Origin: Coprococcus sp. OM04-5BH
GTDB lineage: Bacteria; Bacillota; Clostridia; Lachnospirales; Lachnospiraceae
Length of the DNA stretch: 64,000 nt
NCBI RefSeq assembly: GCF_003482105.1
Contig: NZ_QULM01000001.1
Location: 744,001-808,000 of the forward strand
Reading direction: 5' to 3'
Made by a program: the position numbers and the translations under genes. Shown piece after piece: positions 36,542-44,727 of the stretch (positions are counted from its first letter, which is position 1; every line of letters begins with the position of its first letter). The notes under the pieces were generated by a model, which was not told the origin of the DNA, ran no database searches, and worked only from the letters and a program-made list of their open reading frames with translations.

Positions 36542-37984
36542 ATGGAAAAAAACAATTCCAACAACATCATTGAGCTGAGGAACATCTCACGAGTATTTGA
36601 AGATGGATTCGCAGCGGTTGACGGATTCAACCTGGAAGTAAAAAAAGGTGAATTCGTAACCTTCTTAGGCCCTTCGGGATGTGGTAAGACCACAACACTC
36701 AGAATGATCGCAGGGTTTGAAATCCCAACATCAGGTGAAATTTTATTAGACGGCAGAGAGATAAGCAAGCTGCCACCAAACAAGAGACCTATAAATACGG
36801 TCTTTCAGAGGTATGCCCTTTTCCCACACCTGAATATTTTCGACAACATTGCATTCGGTTTGAAGCTTAAGAAGCTTCCTAACCAGGAAATCGTAAAAAA
36901 GGTTAAGCGAGTACTGGAAATGGTTGACCTTGAGGGATTTGAGAAACGTAAGGTTTCAACTCTGTCAGGTGGACAGCAGCAGCGTATAGCCATAGCCCGT
37001 GCCCTGGTAAATGAGCCGGAGATACTTCTTCTTGACGAGCCTCTTGGTGCCCTTGATCTTAAGATGAGAAAAGAGATGCAGCTTGAGCTTAAGAATATGC
37101 ACGAGAAGCTAGGTATTACATTTATCTATGTAACCCATGACCAGGAGGAAGCCCTTACCATGTCCGACAAGATCGTAGTTATGTCAGAGGGTAAGATACA
37201 GCAGATCGGAACTCCCGAGGATATATATAATGAGCCGAAGAATGCATTTGTAGCAGACTTTATCGGCGATAGCAATATCTTCAACGGAATAATGACAGGC
37301 AAGCTCAGGGTGCGTTTCTGCGGTGCGGAATTTGAGTGTCTTGATGATGTTGCAGAAGGAACTAAGATAGACGCAGTTGTAAGACCTGAGGACGTTGTGA
37401 TAACAACACCTGATAAGGGTGCCATAAAGGGTGTTGTCACATCAGTGATATTCAAGGGAATACATTACGAAATCACTGTCCAGTCAGGAAAGAATGAGAT
37501 AGTTATCCAGTCAACCAAGTCAGCCAAAACAGGAGAGGAAGTAGGCCTTAATATAGAGCCCGACGGAATCCATATCATGGTATCAGAGACAGCCATGAAC
37601 CACATTGAGGCAGGGCTTAACAAGTCATATGAGCTTGATATATTTGACGGCGAGCTGGATTTCAATATAACAGATGTGTTAGCAGGCTCAAAGCTTGTGG
37701 ATAATGTGCTTGTGGATGCCAGCGGAAACGAAATAGATCCGGACAAGCTTAAGATAATCCTTTCGGTTCTTCCTGAGGATATCGAGATGAGCGACGAAGA
37801 GGATGCCGGTATTGTAAACGGACATATCATCAACCTTATCTACAAGGGAGATCACTACAGCTATGTTGTAAGGACAGATGACGAGGAGGACTTCATTGTT
37901 GATGATGAGGACCTCTGGAACATGGACGACAGAGTCAGCCTTATGATACCACAGGACAAGATTAAATATTCAATAAAGAAATAA
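36542..37984 (+). CDS. potA: Polyamine ABC transporter ATP-binding protein, extended
   Basis: A 480-residue ABC ATPase. Walker A GPSGCGKT is at 43-50; the Q-loop VFQRYALFPHLN, signature LSGGQQQR, Walker B LLLDEPLGALD and the switch His in YVTHDQEE are complete. The C-terminal TOBE domain is present, but about 110 extra residues follow compared with usual PotA of about 360-370. The extra part repeats a TOBE-like segment (INLIYKGDHYSYVVRTDDEE) rich in Asp and Glu. First of four pot genes. GAGGAGG precedes the ATG. Confidence 0.93.
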   Translation: MEKNNSNNIIELRNISRVFEDGFAAVDGFNLEVKKGEFVTFLGPSGCGKTTTLRMIAGFEIPTSGEILLDGREISKLPPNKRPINTVFQRYALFPHLNIFDNIAFGLKLKKLPNQEIVKKVKRVLEMVDLEGFEKRKVSTLSGGQQQRIAIARALVNEPEILLLDEPLGALDLKMRKEMQLELKNMHEKLGITFIYVTHDQEEALTMSDKIVVMSEGKIQQIGTPEDIYNEPKNAFVADFIGDSNIFNGIMTGKLRVRFCGAEFECLDDVAEGTKIDAVVRPEDVVITTPDKGAIKGVVTSVIFKGIHYEITVQSGKNEIVIQSTKSAKTGEEVGLNIEPDGIHIMVSETAMNHIEAGLNKSYELDIFDGELDFNITDVLAGSKLVDNVLVDASGNEIDPDKLKIILSVLPEDIEMSDEEDAGIVNGHIINLIYKGDHYSYVVRTDDEEDFIVDDEDLWNMDDRVSLMIPQDKIKYSIKK

Positions 37985-37997
37985 AGCGGAGGAAGCC

Positions 37998-38798
37998 ATG
38001 AAAGGATTACGTTTTTCAAGAAAACAGCTTGGAATACCCTATGCATTATTTCTTATCTGCTTTGTGGTAGCACCACTGTTTGTAATTATATATTATGCAT
38101 TTACAAATGGTGAGGGACAGTTTACTCTTGCCAATTTTACAGGATTTTTCACAAATCCCAATACCCTTGGAACTCTTTGCTACAGCTTCGCTCTGGCGGT
38201 TGTCACCACCTGCGTGTGTCTGCTTCTGGCGTATCCCATCGGATACATACTTGCGAAGAGTAATCTCAAGAAAAAGGGTGTTATCGTCATGATATTTGTC
38301 CTTCCTATGTGGATAAATTTCACCTTGAGGATAACAGCCTTAAAGGAAATATTAACAATGATAGAGGGCAATCTGGCATACCATCCTTTTTTAAATTCCG
38401 TGATCGGTATGACCTACGATTTCCTTCCCTTCATGATACTGCCATTGTACACAACAATGCTTAAGCTTGATAACAGCCTCCTGGAGGCGGCCAATGATCT
38501 TGGGGCAAATGCAGTCCAGACCTTCTTCAAGGTTACGCTTCCCCTTACCATACCGGGCATAATAAGCGGAGTTGTAATGGTATTCCTTCCGTCAATGACC
38601 AACTATGTTGTTCTTGACATGCTTTATAACAGCACATACATCATGGGTAGTCTTATCGGAAGCTATTTCTCAGCTTATAACTGGCATGGCGGATCAATGA
38701 TAGCCCTTATACTTCTGGTGATCATACTTATCTTCACATTGTGTACCAACAGATTTGAGGATGATGACGCCAAGAACAGAGGAGGTGCGTTGTTATAA
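37998..38798 (+). CDS. potB: Polyamine ABC transporter permease PotB
   Basis: A 266-residue permease with six transmembrane helices and the coupling EAA loop LLEAANDLGANAVQTFFKVTLP. It pairs with PotC as the membrane channel. GGAGG precedes the ATG 13 nt after potA, and the potC start touches its stop. Confidence 0.93.
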   Translation: MKGLRFSRKQLGIPYALFLICFVVAPLFVIIYYAFTNGEGQFTLANFTGFFTNPNTLGTLCYSFALAVVTTCVCLLLAYPIGYILAKSNLKKKGVIVMIFVLPMWINFTLRITALKEILTMIEGNLAYHPFLNSVIGMTYDFLPFMILPLYTTMLKLDNSLLEAANDLGANAVQTFFKVTLPLTIPGIISGVVMVFLPSMTNYVVLDMLYNSTYIMGSLIGSYFSAYNWHGGSMIALILLVIILIFTLCTNRFEDDDAKNRGGALL

Positions 38799-39646
38799 TG
38801 AAGAGATTTGGCGGAACAATATTTATAATCATAATGCTGCTGTTACTCTACACACCTATACTGGTGCTGGCTGTGTACAGCTTTACTACTTCAGCAAATA
38901 TTGGTACCATCCATGGATTTTCCATGGATAACTATGTGACCTTGTTCACAAAGGCAGAGCTTAGATCCATGATAATCGGAACGGTACTTCTGGCAGTGGG
39001 ATCAGCGGTAATTGCCACAATACTTGGAACCATAGGTGCCGTAGGAGCGTATTATTCAAAGAAAATCTCAGCAGGAGCTATCGGTGCCATGAACCAGATT
39101 CCTGTTGTAAATGCGGACGTTGTAACAGGCTTCTCGATCTGCATACTTCTTATCGTTGTGTGCGGAATGAATAAGGAGAGCTTTGTTCCTCTTGTTATCG
39201 GACATGTAGTGCTGTCTGCACCATTTGTGTATCTCTCAGTAGTACCGAAGCTTAAGCAGATGGACAGCAGCCTCTATGAGGCAGCCCTGGATCTTGGAGC
39301 TTCACCGGCATACGCATTGTTTAAGGTTGTGCTTCCACAGATCGTGCCTGGTATCGTGTCGGGATTTGCCCTTGCAATAACTTTGTCATTGGATGATTAT
39401 TTCATAGCAACCTACACTAAGCCTGCCACATTTGACACCATAAGCACTTATGTTGTAAATGCCACCAAGGGATCCCAGACAGAGACTAAGACAGCCCTCT
39501 GGGCACTGTCCACAGTGATCTTCCTGATAGTTATAATTGTGGTAGTTATCATGAACATAGCAGGCAGGAACGGCGACAAAAATAAAGAAAATGCCCACCC
39601 ACAGAAGGTACGTAGGCAGAGACTGGAAAAGGGGGCGGCAAAATAA
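38798..39646 (+). CDS. potC: Polyamine ABC transporter permease PotC
   Basis: A 282-residue permease with six helices and an EAA loop (LYEAALDLGASPAYALFKVV). The ATG overlaps the potB stop by one base, and the stop overlaps the potD start by one base, so all three are tightly coupled. The C-terminus carries a Lys/Asn-rich basic tail. Confidence 0.93.
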   Translation: MKRFGGTIFIIIMLLLLYTPILVLAVYSFTTSANIGTIHGFSMDNYVTLFTKAELRSMIIGTVLLAVGSAVIATILGTIGAVGAYYSKKISAGAIGAMNQIPVVNADVVTGFSICILLIVVCGMNKESFVPLVIGHVVLSAPFVYLSVVPKLKQMDSSLYEAALDLGASPAYALFKVVLPQIVPGIVSGFALAITLSLDDYFIATYTKPATFDTISTYVVNATKGSQTETKTALWALSTVIFLIVIIVVVIMNIAGRNGDKNKENAHPQKVRRQRLEKGAAK

Positions 39647-41388
39647 TGAGAAAAAGTGAGATCAATAACAGACATACATTGATAACCGGAAATAAATGTG
39701 GCAGGATCCTTTCACAGATTTCCGAAAAAAACAGAGGCAGTATCGGATCATATGTGAGAAGAGCCACGGCAGTTACTCTTGCCGCAGTCATGCTTGGAGC
39801 AAGCCTTCCGGTATATGCCAAAGCACCGGAAACCGGTAATGTAACAAATGTGGTTTCCGATGGGAAAGGTCGGAATATAAATGATGAGGCTGACCCGGCA
39901 GAAGGTTCTGTTTCGGCAGATAATAAAGATGGTGATAAGGCTGGAAATACAGCTTCCGATGGTAATGCTGCCGGAAAAGGTGATGATGTTGTAACCCTCA
40001 GGGTCTGCAACTGGGAAGAGTATATCGACCTTGGCGGCTGGGACGAAGACGAGGCAATGGAGCTTGAGAATGGTCAGACCATATATGGCGACAGACCCAT
40101 ATATCAGGAATTTGAGGACTGGTATTATGAGAACTACGGCGTGAAGGTTAAGGTGGAGTACTCCTGCTTCGGTACAAATGAGGAACTATACAGTATGCTT
40201 ACCCTTGGTGACAAGTATGATCTTGTATGTCCTTCTGATTATCTTATAATGAAGCTCATGAAGGAGGAGGCGGTAGTGCCTTTCTCAGATGAGTTCTTTG
40301 ATGAAAGCAAGGAAGACAATTACTATGTTAAGGGAGTGTCTCCTTATATCAGAAATGTATTTGACGAGAACGAGATAAATGGCGAAAGCTGGAGCAAATA
40401 TGCTGCCGGTTACATGTGGGGACTTACAGGAATACTTTATAATCCTGAATACGTTTCATATGATGAGGCGTCCACATGGGCAATCATAAATAATCCAAAG
40501 TTCAGCCGTCAGGTTACGGTTAAGGATAATGTAAGAGACACATATTTCGCAGCCCTTGGTGTTTATAAGCATGATCTTCTTACAAGTGATGAATTTGTAA
40601 ATGCATCTGATTATAGTAACAGACTTCTCGAGGAAATGAACGATGTAAGCGAGGATACTATTGATGATGTGGGAAATCTTCTTCAGGATGTAAGGGATAA
40701 TGTGTATGCATTTGAGACGGACAGCGGTAAGGCTGATATTGTGTCAGGAAAGATCGTTGCCAATTACCAGTGGTCAGGAGATGCAGTATATGCCATGGAT
40801 CAGGCAGAGGAGGACGGTGTAAGCCTTGACTTCGCAATACCTGAGGAGTGTACAAATCTCTGGTTTGATGGCTGGGTAATGCTTAAATCAGGAATTTCTG
40901 AGGATCCAAGAAAGCAGCAGGCGGCTGAGGCATTTGTCAATTATGTGTCAAGACCTGACAATGCAGTGAGGAACATGTACTACATCGGTTACACCTCAGT
41001 AATATCCGGTGGGGATGACGATACAATAATTGATTATGTGGATTACAATTTCGGTGCAGAGGAAGACGAGGAGGATACATTTGACTATAATCTCGGCTAC
41101 TTCTTCGCAGGTGATGAAAATTCCGAGGATTACATCGTGACTGCACCTATGGAGCAGATGAACAGGCAGCTCACAGCCCAGTATCCTTCGGCGGAGGATA
41201 TCTCCCACAGTGCCATCATGCTGTGCTTCGATGATGACGCCGCCGCCAACATCAACCAGATGTGGATCGATGTGCGTTGCTACAATATCAAGGATGTGCC
41301 TGTAGGCATATGGATATTTGCAGGGGCAGTGGTAGTGTTGATAGTCGCTGCCATTGTGAGAAGGAAAATGCAGATGAGGAAATACTAA
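39646..41388 (+). CDS. potD: Polyamine-binding protein PotD with C-terminal membrane helix
   Basis: A 580-residue substrate-binding protein, much longer than typical PotD (about 350). Residues 1-35 are a basic N-terminus, then a signal segment (RATAVTLAAVMLGASLPVYA). A Gly/Asp-rich linker to about 115 follows, and the binding domain begins at LRVCNWEEYIDL with KYDLVCPSDYLI. Polyamine-binding features (acidic and Trp/Tyr residues) are plausible. The last 30 residues form a transmembrane helix (GIWIFAGAVVVLIVAAIV) with a basic tail, so it looks anchored at both ends or at the C-terminus, not as a lipoprotein. Confidence 0.88.
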   Translation: MRKSEINNRHTLITGNKCGRILSQISEKNRGSIGSYVRRATAVTLAAVMLGASLPVYAKAPETGNVTNVVSDGKGRNINDEADPAEGSVSADNKDGDKAGNTASDGNAAGKGDDVVTLRVCNWEEYIDLGGWDEDEAMELENGQTIYGDRPIYQEFEDWYYENYGVKVKVEYSCFGTNEELYSMLTLGDKYDLVCPSDYLIMKLMKEEAVVPFSDEFFDESKEDNYYVKGVSPYIRNVFDENEINGESWSKYAAGYMWGLTGILYNPEYVSYDEASTWAIINNPKFSRQVTVKDNVRDTYFAALGVYKHDLLTSDEFVNASDYSNRLLEEMNDVSEDTIDDVGNLLQDVRDNVYAFETDSGKADIVSGKIVANYQWSGDAVYAMDQAEEDGVSLDFAIPEECTNLWFDGWVMLKSGISEDPRKQQAAEAFVNYVSRPDNAVRNMYYIGYTSVISGGDDDTIIDYVDYNFGAEEDEEDTFDYNLGYFFAGDENSEDYIVTAPMEQMNRQLTAQYPSAEDISHSAIMLCFDDDAAANINQMWIDVRCYNIKDVPVGIWIFAGAVVVLIVAAIVRRKMQMRKY

Positions 41389-41434
41389 GAATAAGCATTA
41401 GTAGCTGATAATCAATAATATAGGGAATAAAAAG

Positions 41435-41482
41435 TACAGGTAAACATCGGTGAGTGAGACTGATGGTTTGCCTGTATTTTTT
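41435..41482 (+). terminator. Terminator of the pot operon
   Basis: TACAGG-TAAACATC and GATGGTTTGCCTGTA form a stem with a few wobble or bulge positions across a 13-nt loop, followed by TTTTTT. Confidence 0.8.
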
Positions 41483-41605
41483 GCTATGGCAGCGAGGCAG
41501 GTGCAATATGCTTGCATAATTTATGCCTTAATTATGTATAATTTTTAAGGGAAAATTGTTGAGGGGGGTCAGGAAAAAATACTTATTATGTGCGACTGAA
41601 ATAAA

Positions 41606-41648
41606 TTGTTTTGCATGAACCTTTTTTGAGTACTCTAAAAAGTGCAAA
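41606..41648. promoter_or_regulatory. AT-rich palindrome, possible operator
   Basis: CTTTTTTGAGTACTCTAAAAAG (read as two arms meeting at GTAC, 41621-41642) is nearly self-complementary, and TTGCA and TGCAA flank it. It sits about 75 nt before the next gene. It may bind a dimeric regulator. The rest of 41483-41716 shows no gene. Confidence 0.35.
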
Positions 41649-41716
41649 TTTCCCACCACCCCATAACCGTATAATCAAGAAAAAGTTGATAAACAAGTTA
41701 TGGGAGGATGAAAGAA

Positions 41717-42469
41717 ATGAGTACTAACGACATTAACAATTCAAACAATACAAACGGACAGGGAGTATCCGGTACATATGGTTCTATACCGACACCGAAT
41801 ACAATGTATCAGAACAGCCAGTATCAGAATACTGGATATGCAAATACTGGATACGCCGCCGGCGATTATCAGGGCTACGGATATCAGAACACATCATATA
41901 CCGGAGCGGCGTATAACAACAGCACAACACAGGATGGCGGATATTCAGGCACACAGCCATCAAAGGATGTCTTCAAGGATGTATTTGTTGAGGAGACAGA
42001 GAGCGTAGTTGCTACACTTGATAACAGCTATGTCAAGAATATGGTGACAGGTCAGGGTGTTAAGAAAGATCAGGTAGTGCTGTCGGATAAGAGATTGTAT
42101 TACAATCACAAAAAGGGGATTATTGATACTTCTGCTTCAAGAGAATGTGTGAATGTAGATGATATTACAGGAACCAAGATTGCGAATACAAGCCGTGTTG
42201 GTTTTTTGATCAGCGCGGTGGTGATATTCATAATCGGACTCATCATCAGATCAGCAGTCCCTAAGAGTATGAGTGGTGTGGTATTGGCATTGGCAATAAT
42301 GATACCACTGGCATATATCATTGGATTTTTCATCACAAAGAATAAGTACCTCTTTGTTGAATATGCAGGTGGTCAAATAGCTTTAAAGGTAAAGCTCTAC
42401 GGCGTGGATAATGTAATTGCATTCCAGAAAGCAATATACAAGACCAAGGCTAAGAATGCTCACAAGTAA
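41717..42469 (+). CDS. Tyr/Asn/Gln-rich membrane protein
   Basis: A 250-residue protein. The first 85 residues are low complexity with repeated Y-Q-N-T and G-Y units (YQNTGYANTGYAAGDYQGYG). A soluble part follows at 90-165 that looks like a PH-like or bPH domain, including VVLSDKRLYYNHKKG. Then come two transmembrane helices (FLISAVVIFIIGLIIR and VVLALAIMIPLAYIIGFFI) and a C-terminal strand region. The ATG at 41717 follows GGGAGG by 9 nt; the earlier ATG at 41708 touches it. Function unknown. Confidence 0.75.
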   Translation: MSTNDINNSNNTNGQGVSGTYGSIPTPNTMYQNSQYQNTGYANTGYAAGDYQGYGYQNTSYTGAAYNNSTTQDGGYSGTQPSKDVFKDVFVEETESVVATLDNSYVKNMVTGQGVKKDQVVLSDKRLYYNHKKGIIDTSASRECVNVDDITGTKIANTSRVGFLISAVVIFIIGLIIRSAVPKSMSGVVLALAIMIPLAYIIGFFITKNKYLFVEYAGGQIALKVKLYGVDNVIAFQKAIYKTKAKNAHK

Positions 42470-42502
42470 ATAGAAGATATGCGTAAAACGTATACAGACA
42501 AG

Positions 42503-42566
42503 CAGGGAGATATAACCCGCAGTGACCATAGTGAATACGTGTCACCAGGGCTATATCTCCCTGTTT
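42503..42566. terminator. Bidirectional terminator between convergent genes
   Basis: CAGGGAGATATA and TATATCTCCCTG (42503-42514, 42552-42563) flank a long loop that contains a smaller GTGAC/GTCAC hairpin. TTTG follows on the plus strand. Confidence 0.65.
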
Positions 42567-42605
42567 GTCGTCATGATTGTTTACTACCTGGATTACCTGA
42601 CAGTC

Positions 42606-43247
42606 TTACAGCACAGAATATCCATAACTGTTAACAATAGCCTCGATCTTCTGGCCTGCCTTACACATAGGACACTCCTCATGAGGGTATGTCTTGTAAT
42701 CAGGAAGATCCTTTGAGTTGAACAGTGAATGAACAGGATAACCGTCTACTTCTGCTGTAGCTGAGAATATCGCTGAAATGCCTGAAATAGTACCGCCGTA
42801 ATACTCAATACACTCAAGGCTCTTCTTGATAGTTTTACCTGTTGTGGCTGAAGCAAGGAGAAGAAGAACATTCTTGCCCTTGATCATAGGCTGGAGGTTG
42901 TCACGGAAGATGAGCTGACCTGAGCTGTGAACCTCAGGAGTTACAATGTATATGGTCTGGTGCTGGTTCATTGACACGATACCATTTGCAGTAAGTGCGT
43001 CTGCAAGATAAGCACCGATGACCTCTGTGCCATCCATACATACAATAGTATCAACTATTGTAGATGAAATATATTCTGTTGCCATTGCACGGGCAGCAGC
43101 CAGAGCCATCTTTCTTCTGACCTTGATGGTTGTCATATCAATGTACTGATTGATGTGTGAGTGGTTGGTGGCGAAATGGCCATTTACAACCTTGATGTCT
43201 AATGAATTGTTATAAGATGATGTAACTTTGATTGGTTCGAATTGCAT
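42606..43247 (-). CDS. Phosphoribosyltransferase-like protein, atypical PRPP loop
   Basis: A 213-residue type I phosphoribosyltransferase fold, closest by eye to orotate phosphoribosyltransferase-like proteins. FKV-type strands and MDGTEVIGAYLADAL appear early. The PRPP loop region reads VLLLLASATTGKTI, where active enzymes usually have two acidic residues before the TTG. Here they are Ala and Ser, so catalysis is doubtful. A C-P-M-C pair occurs near the C-terminus. AAAGGGG precedes the ATG on the minus strand, and an A17 run lies about 46-62 nt before the start. It follows the aminotransferase gene; the two may be coregulated. Confidence 0.75.
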   Translation of the reverse strand: MQFEPIKVTSSYNNSLDIKVVNGHFATNHSHINQYIDMTTIKVRRKMALAAARAMATEYISSTIVDTIVCMDGTEVIGAYLADALTANGIVSMNQHQTIYIVTPEVHSSGQLIFRDNLQPMIKGKNVLLLLASATTGKTIKKSLECIEYYGGTISGISAIFSATAEVDGYPVHSLFNSKDLPDYKTYPHEECPMCKAGQKIEAIVNSYGYSVL

Positions 43248-43292
43248 GTTATTTACCCCTTTCTTATTTGCACGACTCGTAAAACGATTTCG

Positions 43293-43309
43293 TTTTTTTT
43301 TTTTTTTTT
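43293..43309. repeat. Homopolymer run of 17 T (plus strand)
   Basis: Seventeen Ts on the plus strand, or A17 in the leader of the minus-strand phosphoribosyltransferase-like gene. Two hairpins, GATGTC-CGT-GACATC and AGCAACC with GGTTGCT, lie just beyond it (43324-43382). Long homopolymers slip during replication. Confidence 0.8.
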
Positions 43310-43390
43310 ATTTATTGTAATGATGTCCGTGACATCGTTACGCTGCAGCAACCCTTGCCGTAGGCAATTTCTAATGGTTGCTGCTCTACT

Positions 43391-44461
43391 TTACACAATC
43401 TCAAGGATTGTATTTACCAGAAGGTCATTCTGCTTAGGATTCATGAAGCAGAAGCGGATGTACTTGTTGCCAAGGCCGGCCATGTCGGCGCAGCTTCGTA
43501 TGTATAATCCCCGGTTCGCACAGTGGCTTACCACATCTGCGGCAGTGATGTCCGGCTTCAACAGCTCCACAAGCATAAAGTTCGCCGCAGGCCTTATGAG
43601 CCTGATGGATTTTCTTGCAGAGAGAGCAGAGCACACAAGGTTACGCTCAGTGGTTATTACTTCTGCAGAACGGGATATGTAGGAAGCGTCCTTGAACATA
43701 TCAATTCCGGCTAACTCGGCAAATCTGTTGATGGAATAAGGAAATCCTGCGATCTCCAGAGTTTTCTTGAATACCGCATTTGAAGTTATGGCATATGCAA
43801 GGCGGAGCCCCGGCACAGCAAAGAACTTGGTAGTATTTCTCAGGATGATCATGTTGTCGTATTCATTTGTCAGTGGGACGGCTGTCTCATTCTGCCAGTT
43901 GGCACAGAAGTCCATGTATTCCTCGTCAACCACCAGGAAGATATCATTTCCGGTGCAGATCTTGCAAATGAAGTTCATTGATTCCCTGTCAATAAGCTTT
44001 GATGTGGTTCCGTTTGGATTGGAGATGAAGACCATATCAAGCTCTTCGCTTAAGTTAGATATAAGGTCGGCGATATCAAGGACGAAGTCGTCCTCTGCCT
44101 TGGTTTCGTAGTAAATTATCTCACAGCCGTTTAGCTTAAGCAGCTTCTCATAATTGTGAGAACCGGGAGTGATGAGCAATGCTTTCCTAGGCGAATTGAA
44201 TTCAATAAGCAGCTTGATAAATTCATAGGAACTGCTGCCGATGATAATATTTCCGGCAGGAGCACCCACATAAGAAGAAATGCTGTCCTTAAGCTCCGTG
44301 TAATTGTTGTCGGGGTATTCAGACAGTGCGTCAATATGAGCACTTACAACATTCTTCACAGAATCCGGAATCCCCAAAGGATTCATGTTCAGATCGTATC
44401 TCACGGTCTCATAGCTCGCAATGAGATTTTCTGTAGACAGATTTGGCGTACCCTTAACCAT
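43391..44461 (-). CDS. PLP-dependent aminotransferase (HisC/CobD-like)
   Basis: A 356-residue fold-type I aminotransferase. DLNMNPLGIPDSVKN at the N-terminus, the NPNGTTSKLID turn, DEEYMDF and the PLP lysine in TTKFFAVPGLRLAYAI match the HisC/CobD group (histidinol-phosphate transaminase, threonine-phosphate decarboxylase). No histidine or cobalamin genes are nearby, so the substrate is open. I take ATG 44461, which follows AGAAAGAGGG; the longer frame to 44497 has 12 extra residues without support. Confidence 0.87.
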   Translation of the reverse strand: MVKGTPNLSTENLIASYETVRYDLNMNPLGIPDSVKNVVSAHIDALSEYPDNNYTELKDSISSYVGAPAGNIIIGSSSYEFIKLLIEFNSPRKALLITPGSHNYEKLLKLNGCEIIYYETKAEDDFVLDIADLISNLSEELDMVFISNPNGTTSKLIDRESMNFICKICTGNDIFLVVDEEYMDFCANWQNETAVPLTNEYDNMIILRNTTKFFAVPGLRLAYAITSNAVFKKTLEIAGFPYSINRFAELAGIDMFKDASYISRSAEVITTERNLVCSALSARKSIRLIRPAANFMLVELLKPDITAADVVSHCANRGLYIRSCADMAGLGNKYIRFCFMNPKQNDLLVNTILEIV

Positions 44462-44530
44462 AAAAAACCCTCTTTCTGCAATGTATCGCATCTTCATGTG
44501 AGAAAAGTTGATACATTTCTAATTATAATG

Positions 44531-44559
44531 TTTAAAAAATTACCTTCTTTTGTTATAAT
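44531..44559 (+). promoter_or_regulatory. Promoter of the three-gene module
   Basis: TTTAAA (44531-44536) and TATAAT (44554-44559) are 17 nt apart. A small CTGTA/TACAG hairpin (44571-44589) follows within the leader. Confidence 0.5.
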
Positions 44560-44727
44560 CACTTTATACGTCTGTATGTAATTATACAGATTATAAGGTC
44601 TAAAAACAAGTCTAAGACCTGTTTTAATGTAATGGCAACGGAAAAAGTGCAACATGTCTGCATGTCTGCATTGGGCGACTGCCGATATTAAAAAACGGGG
44701 TGACATGTTGGTTCAGGAGATTTTGAT

